Shown here piece by piece: positions 26,216 through 33,083 of a stretch of 33,083 nucleotides of DNA (the stretch's first letter is position 1; every line of letters starts with the position of its first letter). The translations under genes and the position numbers were made by a program. The stretch lies in assembly GCA_003058495.1 (NCBI GenBank), contig QBVC01000041.1, forward strand, positions 1 through 33,083, written 5' to 3'. The notes under the pieces were generated by a model. That model was not told where the DNA came from, made no database searches, and saw only the letters and a list, made by a program, of their open reading frames with translations. Source of the DNA: a gamma proteobacterium symbiont of Ctena orbiculata. GTDB lineage: Bacteria; Pseudomonadota; Gammaproteobacteria; Chromatiales; Chromatiaceae.

Positions 26216-27118
26216 TCAGCAGCCTACATCTTCCACAGAGGCAATCGCATCGCTGACCGGCGCCTGCGGTGGGCTGTCGGTTTCATTGAGGAGATCCTCG
26301 ATGTCGGCTTCGATAATCTCAATATTCATCTTTTTGCAAAAGCGGCGCTCCTTGTCATTGGGGTTTGGAATCAACGCCCAAGCCGCCGGACCACCGCCCG
26401 CCGCATAGATGATATCAGACAGCACCATGCGTTCCGTATCCCGATTCATCCTGAGGCCGAGAAAAAGGTATTGTTTACCCTTACGATAGGATTTCAGGAA
26501 CGTCGGTATGGCGAATCCTCCCATCAATTCAGTGATGTAATCGACGTAGTCGGCATCGGAGGCGATATAGGTGGAGTCGGGAAGGGGGCTGCCCATGGGT
26601 TTGAACAAGATAGGTAGCGCGGGGTCGACTTCCGCCTGATCGATCTCTTTCTCCGAGTATTTTTCGCCGTCGTAATGATGAATACGGAATCGGTAGTCGG
26701 TGCCTCCGACTCTGGCAATACCGCGAATCAAGGTATGAGCGGTAGCGCTGTAACTCTCCTGCAGCTGGGTGTCGCGGTTGATGTCGATGACATAGGGCGG
26801 TTTTATCCCGGCCAGCCAGGCGTGCAGGGGCGACTGGGTCCACCTCTGCTCACCGTAGAGGTTGTCAAGAAAGCGGTTGACCGCGCTTCTGCCGCGTTTC
26901 AACTCAACATCCATGGCCGCGCGGGCAAACTCATACATCAGTCTGGGCGCCATCGGTTTGCCGTTGTTCATGGCGTGAATGAGGCTGTCACTGTCGGCGG
27001 GAATGGGATCGTCTGTGTCAAAATGGGACGATCCATTGAGTGCGCCTGCACCGAGATAGGGCACGATATCCCCCGCTTCGACACCCGCTTTGAGCGTCTG
27101 GAAATTGATTTCCGCCAT
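26216..27118 (-). CDS. SIR2-like NAD-fold protein in a nif-type operon
   Basis: A 300-residue protein of the SIR2_2-like fold. The nucleotide-binding loop is VPYLGAGAL (residues 19-27). YVIDINRD (109-116) takes the place of the usual TTNxD. LFKPMGSPLPDSTYIASDADYVDYI (171-195) matches the K-H-G...dY block, but Met175 stands where the catalytic His is expected. YLFLGLRMNRDTERMVL (217-233) fits the G.S..D..... motif. The missing His suggests NAD binding without classical deacylation or NAD hydrolysis. ATG 27118 has GGAGG 7 bases upstream. It is the first gene of the operon with the four-cysteine protein and hemerythrin, behind a sigma-54 promoter. No defence partner gene is present. Confidence 0.75.
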   Translation of the reverse strand: MAEINFQTLKAGVEAGDIVPYLGAGALNGSSHFDTDDPIPADSDSLIHAMNNGKPMAPRLMYEFARAAMDVELKRGRSAVNRFLDNLYGEQRWTQSPLHAWLAGIKPPYVIDINRDTQLQESYSATAHTLIRGIARVGGTDYRFRIHHYDGEKYSEKEIDQAEVDPALPILFKPMGSPLPDSTYIASDADYVDYITELMGGFAIPTFLKSYRKGKQYLFLGLRMNRDTERMVLSDIIYAAGGGPAAWALIPNPNDKERRFCKKMNIEIIEADIEDLLNETDSPPQAPVSDAIASVEDVGC

Positions 27119-27155
27119 TGTTTGCCTCCATAAAGCCAGATCGATATAGATCATT

Positions 27156-27171
27156 AGCAAGAGGCAGGCCA
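27156..27171 (-). promoter_or_regulatory. Sigma-54 promoter of the SIR2-like/hemerythrin operon
   Basis: On the minus strand TGGCCTGCCTCTTGCT has GG and GC with exactly ten bases between, and the TTGCT -12 box is intact; the -24 box is TGGCC where the consensus is TGGCAC. The start point would be near 27145, giving a leader of about 27 bases that contains the GGAGG site of the SIR2-like gene. Confidence 0.6.
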
Positions 27172-27234
27172 ACCATACAAAACCAGGATAAACAGGATGT
27201 TATGCTGGCAAGTCTATGAGCTGCCCAGTGTGAT

Positions 27235-27250
27235 TGTAGGCTTTGTGACA
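27235..27250. promoter_or_regulatory. NifA-type activator site (SIR2-like operon)
   Basis: TGTAGGCTTTGTGACA is an exact TGT-N10-ACA. It lies about 65-80 bases upstream of the minus-strand -24 element, and between that operon and the divergent gene pair at 27408. Confidence 0.6.
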
Positions 27251-27360
27251 GAGCAGGCCGCAAGATGTGTTACTGAGAACCGGCATGCCGGCGAAGTGTG
27301 GTGCCCGGATATCCACTGCAAGATAAATTTGGCATGAATCCTGTTACCCGGATATCAACC

Positions 27361-27380
27361 GCGCAAACCATTGTTTGCGC
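27361..27380 (+). promoter_or_regulatory. Perfect hairpin before the DUF3144 gene
   Basis: GCGCAAAC (27361-27368) and GTTTGCGC (27373-27380) form an 8-bp stem with loop CATT, 27 bases before ATG 27408. There is no T-run after it. It may be an operator or a 5' leader hairpin. Confidence 0.45.
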
Positions 27381-27407
27381 TCTAGTGGAGACGTGGAGTA
27401 TCGAACC

Positions 27408-27656
27408 ATGCAGGAATCGGATTTTCGAGAAGTCGCTGATGAATTCATCCACCTTGCAAATGAGCTGAGTGAGGAATGGGCGACACCCTTTCTCAGTGCG
27501 GCCTTTATGTATGCGGCGGCGTGGTATAATACCCACCAATTTCACGCATCGGATGGGGCCGCGGAGAACCAGCCAAAGGCTGTCGATTACTATTGTGATC
27601 AATATCGTAAGATGTTGATGGAGTGTATGCATGATTTTTCGGGAACAAACAGATGA
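27408..27656 (+). CDS. DUF3144 family protein
   Basis: An 82-residue protein matching DUF3144: ESDFREVADEFIHLANEL followed by FLSAAFMYAAAWYNTHQF. It is helical, with no signal or membrane segment, and ends in a region with two cysteines (YYCDQY, MECMHDF). ATG 27408 is chosen for the GGAG 9 bases upstream. Its stop overlaps the next start (ATGA at 27653), so the two are coupled. The role is unknown; its place beside draT and nifH suggests a link to nitrogen fixation. Confidence 0.75.
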   Translation: MQESDFREVADEFIHLANELSEEWATPFLSAAFMYAAAWYNTHQFHASDGAAENQPKAVDYYCDQYRKMLMECMHDFSGTNR

Positions 27657-28015
27657 ACCTTCAGACCGCGATTGAAGCTCCCCATCCCGCTGCACTTTGG
27701 GCTCAAACAGCACCCCTCGATCCGTTGCAGATCGATTGCGTCACTACGGTCATGCTGAAGATCCTCGATAACAAATGCAAGATGCTCCCGGAAGAGCAGA
27801 TGGCGATGATGGCTATCTATAGCGTGGTCAAGGAGAAAAAGGGGCAACTCTTCGACAGCACTATCCACACCCGGATCGACGAGGCGCTGCAGGTCGGCGG
27901 CAGTCGATCACTCGAGCGTATCCACGAATTGCGCCTGTATGCCGAAGCGACAGTACCCAAACCGGTAATGAAGCATTTCAAAAGCTATCTGCGCGAATCT
28001 CTCTATGGCATTTGA
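27653..28015 (+). CDS. 120-aa unknown helical protein beside draT
   Basis: A 120-residue, mostly helical soluble protein (LDPLQIDCVTTVMLKILDNK; LPEEQMAMMAIYSVVKEKKG; SRSLERIHELRLYAEATVPKPVMKHFKSYL) with two cysteines. It starts inside the stop of the DUF3144 gene (ATGA), so the pair is translationally coupled. It ends 12 bases before the convergent end of draT. I do not recognise a family. Position between a nif-type regulatory region and draT makes a role in nitrogenase control plausible, but that is inference. Confidence 0.65.
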   Translation: MNLQTAIEAPHPAALWAQTAPLDPLQIDCVTTVMLKILDNKCKMLPEEQMAMMAIYSVVKEKKGQLFDSTIHTRIDEALQVGGSRSLERIHELRLYAEATVPKPVMKHFKSYLRESLYGI

Positions 28016-28027
28016 GTCATTGTCCGA

Positions 28028-28873
28028 TCATAGAATGTCAACCCTGACCCGATAGACGCCCCCGATCACCATGAATTCATTTTCGCCTTTCAGTCTACCG
28101 GGCAGCAGACCGGGAAAGTAGAGCAGTTTTTCCAGGGGAACCTCCGCTTGCAGGATATAGTCCCCGAACTCATCCGCCCGTTCACGCTCATCGGTGAATG
28201 AGTTGAGGTTGTTCAACAACAGGATGTACTCATGTTTGCTCGACTGCTGCAGTATCTCATGCTCTTTGATCTGATTGATGCCGCGATAGAGGGCGATGTG
28301 GGTCTGCTTTGAGTAGTGTTGTCTGACCTCGTGTTGACAAAAGGTATAGAGGAGGTCGAGCTGAGACTCGAGGCCGTTCGTGTTGTAGAGTCCTGCGGCG
28401 CGATCGCTGAGGTAGATCAGGTAGTCCGGCGTCGAATAGTCACCCAGCGGTCCACGATGATTTCGCGGCAGCAGACCGAATCGGGACTCGACCCAGCTTT
28501 TCAATACAGCGGCCTCCTTGCCGTCAGGATCGAACATCCATCCCCGTAATATCCTCAAATAGTCCGCCTTGTCCCGCTTATAGCGGCTCTGCTTCTCATC
28601 GAAACCGGCTTCATCCAGATGGTCGAGGAGAAAGCCTGAACGCATATAGTCCGAGAAGTGAATTGCCCGCTCATCTCTCTTCGCGAGGCCCTGCAGGGTT
28701 GAAAAGAGCGCAGCGTGAAGCTCTCGTACCCCATCGAGAAAGAGGGCCACCGGATGCTGCTGAAAGCTAAGGCTGCCGAGGACCGCCGCGGGCAGGTTGC
28801 AGTGGTTGATCGGCAGGCGGGCATTGGCGGGCAGGGAGGTCGCCGGCGGCGCCGATTGTTTGTTTTCATCCAT
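28028..28873 (-). CDS. draT: DraT, dinitrogenase reductase ADP-ribosyltransferase
   Basis: A 281-residue enzyme that transfers ADP-ribose from NAD+ to Arg101 of NifH and switches nitrogenase off when ammonium appears or energy falls. Family features: LPINHCNLPAAVLGSLSFQQHP near the N-terminus, ALYRGINQ (the NAD-binding Arg), LLLNNLNSFT, and GENEFMVIGGVYRV near the C-terminus, with the likely catalytic Glu. ATG 28873 is used; a TTG at 28939 would add 22 residues. There is no strong ribosome binding site at either. It is divergent from nifH, and a NifA-type site overlaps its first codons. The partner draG is about 20 kb away in the nifB operon. Confidence 0.93.
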   Translation of the reverse strand: MDENKQSAPPATSLPANARLPINHCNLPAAVLGSLSFQQHPVALFLDGVRELHAALFSTLQGLAKRDERAIHFSDYMRSGFLLDHLDEAGFDEKQSRYKRDKADYLRILRGWMFDPDGKEAAVLKSWVESRFGLLPRNHRGPLGDYSTPDYLIYLSDRAAGLYNTNGLESQLDLLYTFCQHEVRQHYSKQTHIALYRGINQIKEHEILQQSSKHEYILLLNNLNSFTDERERADEFGDYILQAEVPLEKLLYFPGLLPGRLKGENEFMVIGGVYRVRVDIL

Positions 28874-28876
28874 ACA
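28861..28876. promoter_or_regulatory. NifA upstream activator site of nifH
   Basis: TGTTTTCATCCATACA is an exact TGT-N10-ACA, about 100-114 bases upstream of the nifH -24 element. It covers the start codon and first four codons of draT on the other strand. A one-mismatch copy (TGT-N10-ACC) lies at 28890-28905. Confidence 0.7.
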
Positions 28877-28973
28877 TTTGCTGGGTGATTGTAGTGAACC
28901 CGACCTCGATCGGTCTTCTGGTTTAGTAAATATAAACAAATAAAATCAAATAGTTAATCTGTTGATTGCGGTT

Positions 28974-28989
28974 TGGCACGGCGCTTGCT
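28974..28989 (+). promoter_or_regulatory. Sigma-54 promoter of nifHDK
   Basis: TGGCACGGCGCTTGCT is a consensus -24/-12 promoter: GG (28975-28976) and GC (28987-28988) with ten bases between. Transcription would start near 29000, about 60 bases before nifH. Confidence 0.92.
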
Positions 28990-29010
28990 GCAGAGTGGAT
29001 GTCCAAGTGA

Positions 29011-29937
<927 letters not shown>

Positions 29938-29946
29938 GCAGCCGGC

Positions 29947-29975
29947 AACCGGCAGCCTGAAACCGGCTGCCGGTT
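29947..29975 (+). terminator. Strong hairpin between nifH and nifD
   Basis: AACCGGCAGCC (29947-29957) and GGCTGCCGGTT (29965-29975) form a perfect 11-bp stem with a 7-base loop, just after the nifH stop. There is no T-run, so it more likely stabilises nifH mRNA or attenuates readthrough than terminates fully. Confidence 0.6.
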
Positions 29976-30007
29976 AATGACAGCTCATCACAAACCTTTT
30001 ACCAAAG

Positions 30008-30050
30008 CCGTATGTCCGCGGATTGGCGGCGCGGCAGGAGAAAGACTATG
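30008..30050 (+). promoter_or_regulatory. nifD leader element, repeated before nifK
   Basis: A 43-base leader ending at the nifD ATG, including AGGAG. It is nearly the same as 31715-31757 before nifK. Within it CCGC (30016-30019) pairs with GCGG (30026-30029) around the loop GGATTG. Confidence 0.65.
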
Positions 30051-31529
30051 TCTTCTATGACACGTGAAGAGACCGAAGCCCTTATCCAGGAGGTGCTCGA
30101 GGTCTACCCTGAAAAAGCCCAGAAGGACCGCGCAAAACACCTCACGGTCAACGACCACGAGGTGGAGCAGTCCAAGAAGTGCATCACTTCCAACCGCAAA
30201 TCGCTGCCGGGGGTGATGACCATCCGCGGTTGCGCCTACGCCGGTTCCAAGGGTGTGGTCTGGGGTCCGATCAAGGACATGATCCACATCTCCCACGGCC
30301 CCGTCGGTTGCGGCCAGTACTCCCGCGCCGGCCGCCGTAACTACTATGTGGGCACCACCGGCGTCAACACATTCGGCACCATGAACTTCACCTCCGACTT
30401 CCAGGAGAAGGATATCGTCTTCGGCGGCGACAAGAAGCTGGCCAAGATCATGGAGGAGATCGAGACCCTGTTCCCGCTGAACAAGGGCATCACCGTGCAG
30501 TCCGAGTGCCCCATCGGTCTGATTGGCGACGACATCGAAGCCGTTTCCAAGAAGACCGCGAAAGAGATCGAAAAGCCGGTGGTTCCCGTCCGTTGCGAGG
30601 GCTTTCGCGGTGTCTCCCAGTCCCTGGGTCACCACATCGCCAACGACGCCGTGCGCGACTGGGTGCTGCACAACCGGGACAACGACAACAGCTTCGAGAG
30701 CACCGACTACGACGTCACCATCATCGGTGACTACAACATCGGTGGCGACGCCTGGTCGTCGCGCACCCTGCTCGAGGAGATGGGGCTGCGGGTCATCGCC
30801 CAGTGGTCCGGCGACGGCACCCTGGCCGAGATGGAGAACACCCCCAAGGCCAAGCTCAATCTGCTCCACTGCTACCGTTCCATGAACTACATCTCCCGTC
30901 ACATGGAAGAGAAGTACGGCATTCCGTGGATGGAGTACAACTTCTTCGGTCCCACCAAGATCGAGGAGTCCCTGCGCAAGATCGCCGCCTTCTTCGACGA
31001 GACCATCCAGGCCAACGCGGAGAAGGTGATCGAGAAGTACAAGGCCGAGTACGAGGCGGTGATCGCCAAGTACCGTCCCCGTCTCGAGGGCAAGAGAGTG
31101 ATGCTCTATGTCGGCGGCCTGCGTCCGCGCCACATCATCGGCGCCTACGAGGATCTGGGCATGGAAGTGGTCGGCACCGGTTACGAGTTCGCCCACAACG
31201 ACGACTACGACCGCACCATCAAGGAGATGGGCAACGCAACCCTGATCTACGACGACGTCACCGGCTACGAGTTCGAGGAATTCGTCAAGAAGGTCAAACC
31301 CGACCTGATCGGTTCCGGCATCAAGGAGAAGTACATCTTCCAGAAGATGGGCATCCCCTTCCGCCAGATGCACTCCTGGGATTACTCCGGTCCCTATCAC
31401 GGCTACGACGGCTTTGCCATCTTCGCCCGGGATATGGACATGACCCTGAACAATCCCTGCTGGAGCAAGATCCAGGCGCCCTGGCTGAAGGGCGAGGAAG
31501 AGGCCGAGGCCGCCGCGGCCGGCGCTTGA
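30048..31529 (+). CDS. nifD: NifD, nitrogenase MoFe protein alpha chain
   Basis: A 493-residue alpha subunit carrying half the P-cluster and the FeMo-cofactor. Counting from ATG 30048, P-cluster ligands are Cys62, Cys88 and Cys154; FeMo-co ligands are Cys275 (LLHCYRS) and His442 ([15 protein letters not shown]); Gln191 and His195 near the active site are also present. These numbers equal those of Azotobacter vinelandii, which shows there is no length change in the core and supports this start over ATG 30012. AGGAG lies 7 bases upstream. The alanine-rich tail ([11 protein letters not shown]) is specific to this lineage. Confidence 0.98.
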   Translation: MSSMTREETEALIQEVLEVYPEKAQKDRAKHLTVNDHEVEQSKKCITSNRKSLPGVMTIRGCAYAGSKGVVWGPIKDMIHISHGPVGCGQYSRAGRRNYYVGTTGVNTFGTMNFTSDFQEKDIVFGGDKKLAKIMEEIETLFPLNKGITVQSECPIGLIGDDIEAVSKKTAKEIEKPVVPVRCEGFRGVSQSLGHHIANDAVRDWVLHNRDNDNSFESTDYDVTIIGDYNIGGDAWSSRTLLEEMGLRVIAQWSGDGTLAEMENTPKAKLNLLHCYRSMNYISRHMEEKYGIPWMEYNFFGPTKIEESLRKIAAFFDETIQANAEKVIEKYKAEYEAVIAKYRPRLEGKRVMLYVGGLRPRHIIGAYEDLGMEVVGTGYEFAHNDDYDRTIKEMGNATLIYDDVTGYEFEEFVKKVKPDLIGSGIKEKYIFQKMGIPFRQMHSWDYSGPYHGYDGFAIFARDMDMTLNNPCWSKIQAPWLKGEEEAEAAAAGA

Positions 31530-31541
31530 TTCATGGTTTGT

Positions 31542-31603
31542 GGTGGGGCAGGGCCCCACCCTACACCCTGAGATTGAGCGGTAGGGTGGGGCCCTGCCCC
31601 ACC
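31542..31603. repeat. Long inverted repeat (REP-type doublet) between nifD and nifK
   Basis: Two perfect 23-base arms (31542-31564 and 31581-31603) around a 16-base spacer. Each arm is itself a small hairpin (GTGGGGC/GCCCCAC). This is the arrangement of a REP/BIME doublet mobilised by RAYT-type transposases. It lies inside the nifHDK transcript. Confidence 0.75.
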
Positions 31604-31714
31604 GATGACCGCTCCAGTAAGCGCCGTTCGGGCCGGAGTTGCCTAATGGATAGTGAGCGGTGGTCGGTCTGATCTGACCGCCGGAACCGAACAAGCAGAT
31701 TCAATCTTAACCAA

Positions 31715-31757
31715 CCGTCTGTCCACAGATTGGTGGCGCGGTAGGAGAAATATCATG
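31715..31757 (+). promoter_or_regulatory. nifK leader element, copy of the nifD leader
   Basis: It matches the nifD leader over 43 bases with about nine differences. The hairpin is kept by paired changes: CCAC (31723-31726) with GTGG (31733-31736), loop AGATTG. AGGAGAAA and the spacing to ATG are the same. Confidence 0.65.
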
Positions 31758-33083
31758 AGCCAAGTAGTCGATGACATCAAACCCAGCTATCCGCTGTTTC
31801 GTACCGACGAATACATCGAGACGCTGAAGAACAAGCAGGAGGCCTTCGAGGAGAAGCATCCTGACGAGAAGATCCAGCAGACCTTCCAGTGGACCACCAC
31901 CGAGGAGTACAAGGAGCTGAACTTCAACCGCGAGGCCCTGACCGTCAACCCGGCCAAGGCGTGCCAGCCCCTGGGTGCGGTGCTCTGCGCCCTCGGCTTC
32001 GAGAAGACCCTGCCTTACGTGCACGGTTCCCAGGGTTGCGTGGCCTACTTTCGCACCTACTTCAACCGTCACTTCAAGGAGCCGGTGGCCTGTGTCTCCG
32101 ATTCCATGACCGAAGACGCGGCGGTGTTCGGTGGCCAGAAGAACATGTTCGCCGGCCTGGAGAACGCCAAGGCCCTCTACAAGCCGGAGATGATCGCCGT
32201 CTCCACCACCTGCATGGCCGAGGTTATCGGTGACGACCTCAACGCCTTCATCGGCAACGCCAAGAAGGAGGGTCACATCGAGGAGGAGTTCCCGACTCCC
32301 TTTGCCCATACCCCGAGCTTCGTCGGCAGCCATACGACCGGCTGGGACAACATGTTCGAGGGCATCCAGCGCTACTTCACGTTGAACTACATGGAAGACA
32401 AAGAGGTCGGCAGCAACGGCAAGATCAATATCGTGCCCGGCTTCGAGACCTATCTCGGCAACTACCGCGTAATGAAGCGGATGATGGAGGAGATGGGCGT
32501 CGACTACAGCCTGCTGTGCGATCCCACCGAGGTGCTGGACACCCCGGCCGACGGTGAGTACCGGATGTACGACGGCGGCACCAGCATCGATGAGATGAAG
32601 GATGCCCCCAACGCCATCGATACCCTGTTTCTGCAGCCCTGGCAGTCGGTGAAGAGCCGCAAGTTCACCAAGAACACCTGGAAGCAGCCGGCCACCGACG
32701 TCACCATCCCGATGGGCCTGGAGGCCACCGACGAGTTCCTGATGAAGGTCTCCGAGTTGACCGGCAAGCCGATTCCGGAGTCGCTGACCCGCGAGCGCGG
32801 CATCCTGGTCGACATGATGACCGACAGCCACGCCTGGCTGCACGGCAAGAAGTTCGGCCTCTACGGCGATGCCGATTTCGTCATGGGTATGGCCAAGTTC
32901 CTGATGGAGCTGGGCGCCGAGCCGACGCAGATCCTATGCAACCATGCCAACAAGCGTTGGAAGAAGGCGATGGAGAAGATACTGGCGGATTCGCCCTACG
33001 GTCAGAACAGCGAGGTCTACATCGGCAAGGATCTGTGGCACTTCCGTTCCCTGATGTTCACCAACAAGCCCGATTTCATGATC
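31755..33083 (+). CDS. nifK: NifK, nitrogenase MoFe protein beta chain (5' part)
   Basis: The first 443 codons of the beta subunit; the frame is open to the right edge, and about 80 more residues are expected. The P-cluster ligands Cys70 (KACQPLG), Cys95 (GSQGCVAY) and Cys153 (STTCMAEV) and the P-cluster Ser188 (TPSFVGSH) are at the same numbers as in Azotobacter vinelandii. ATG 31755 follows AGGAG. The long N-terminal extension before Cys70 is the NifK form of Mo-nitrogenase (group I type). Confidence 0.98.
   Translation, partial: MSQVVDDIKPSYPLFRTDEYIETLKNKQEAFEEKHPDEKIQQTFQWTTTEEYKELNFNREALTVNPAKACQPLGAVLCALGFEKTLPYVHGSQGCVAYFRTYFNRHFKEPVACVSDSMTEDAAVFGGQKNMFAGLENAKALYKPEMIAVSTTCMAEVIGDDLNAFIGNAKKEGHIEEEFPTPFAHTPSFVGSHTTGWDNMFEGIQRYFTLNYMEDKEVGSNGKINIVPGFETYLGNYRVMKRMMEEMGVDYSLLCDPTEVLDTPADGEYRMYDGGTSIDEMKDAPNAIDTLFLQPWQSVKSRKFTKNTWKQPATDVTIPMGLEATDEFLMKVSELTGKPIPESLTRERGILVDMMTDSHAWLHGKKFGLYGDADFVMGMAKFLMELGAEPTQILCNHANKRWKKAMEKILADSPYGQNSEVYIGKDLWHFRSLMFTNKPDFMI

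Noticed and set aside
27330-27346. Possible second sigma-54 promoter (TGGCATGAATCCTGTT) facing the DUF3144 gene
   Set aside because: The -24 part is good, but the invariant GC of the -12 element is GT here, so I do not call it. It remains a weak candidate because a NifA-type site is 80-95 bases upstream.
30012-30047. Upstream ATG for nifD (twelve extra codons), with a similar open leader before nifK
   Set aside because: The leaders read in frame in both copies, but AGGAG lies directly before the downstream ATGs and P-cluster residues match the Azotobacter numbering only from those. The similarity is better explained by the RNA hairpin.
29988-31694. Long open frame on the minus strand opposite nifD (568 codons)
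   Set aside because: It is antisense to a certain gene in GC-rich DNA, where a third-position bias keeps the opposite frame open; the protein is a low-complexity Val/Gly/Leu/His/Asp-rich sequence. The same holds for 31707-32843 opposite nifK.

Overview
The window looks like the chromosome of a nitrogen-fixing gammaproteobacterium. The Mo-nitrogenase genes, DraT/DraG switch, SelO, periplasmic MsrA, AraC/NmrA pair and CBS-PAS-GGDEF-EAL protein would fit a sulfur-oxidising Chromatiales-like or symbiont lineage. That placement is inference from gene content; there is no rRNA or other marker here.

Layout. (1) 1-2413: a visibly AT-richer accessory stretch with the 3' end of a Hint-domain gene, a ParB-like protein, a small membrane protein, an ArsN2-like acetyltransferase and a Tat-exported amidase. 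(2) 2496-9142: a tightly packed nifB operon behind two NifA sites and a sigma-54 promoter. It runs nifB, a 2[4Fe-4S] ferredoxin, a 72-aa unknown, nifO, a flavodiiron protein, a [2Fe-2S] ferredoxin, a Shethna FeSII protein, nifQ, draG and a GNAT. (3) 9321-25470: genes with no obvious nif role: selO, a 1299-aa TIR/NB-ARC/WD40 protein, an AraC regulator divergent from an NmrA-type protein, an MDR oxidoreductase, a lipoprotein, a four-CBS/three-PAS/GGDEF/EAL protein, a BASS transporter, msrA and an outer-membrane barrel. (4) 25568-28015: a minus-strand operon (SIR2-like protein, small four-cysteine protein, bacteriohemerythrin) behind its own sigma-54/NifA signals, and a divergent pair of small genes. 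(5) 28028-33083: draT divergent from nifHDK; nifK runs off the end.

How the genes fit together. NifB makes the FeMo-co precursor, NifQ supplies Mo, and NifHDK are the enzyme. The active-site residues of NifD and NifK fall at exactly the Azotobacter vinelandii positions. DraT and DraG reversibly ADP-ribosylate NifH Arg101. FeSII, the flavodiiron protein and the hemerythrin form a probable oxygen-protection layer placed under nif control.

Most notable observations: a nif-type promoter in front of a SIR2-like/Cys4/hemerythrin operon whose SIR2 protein lacks the usual catalytic histidine; a nearly identical leader repeated before nifD and nifK with a covarying hairpin; a NifA site overlapping the draT start; and the TIR-STAND-WD40 protein, a probable NAD-linked immune sensor.
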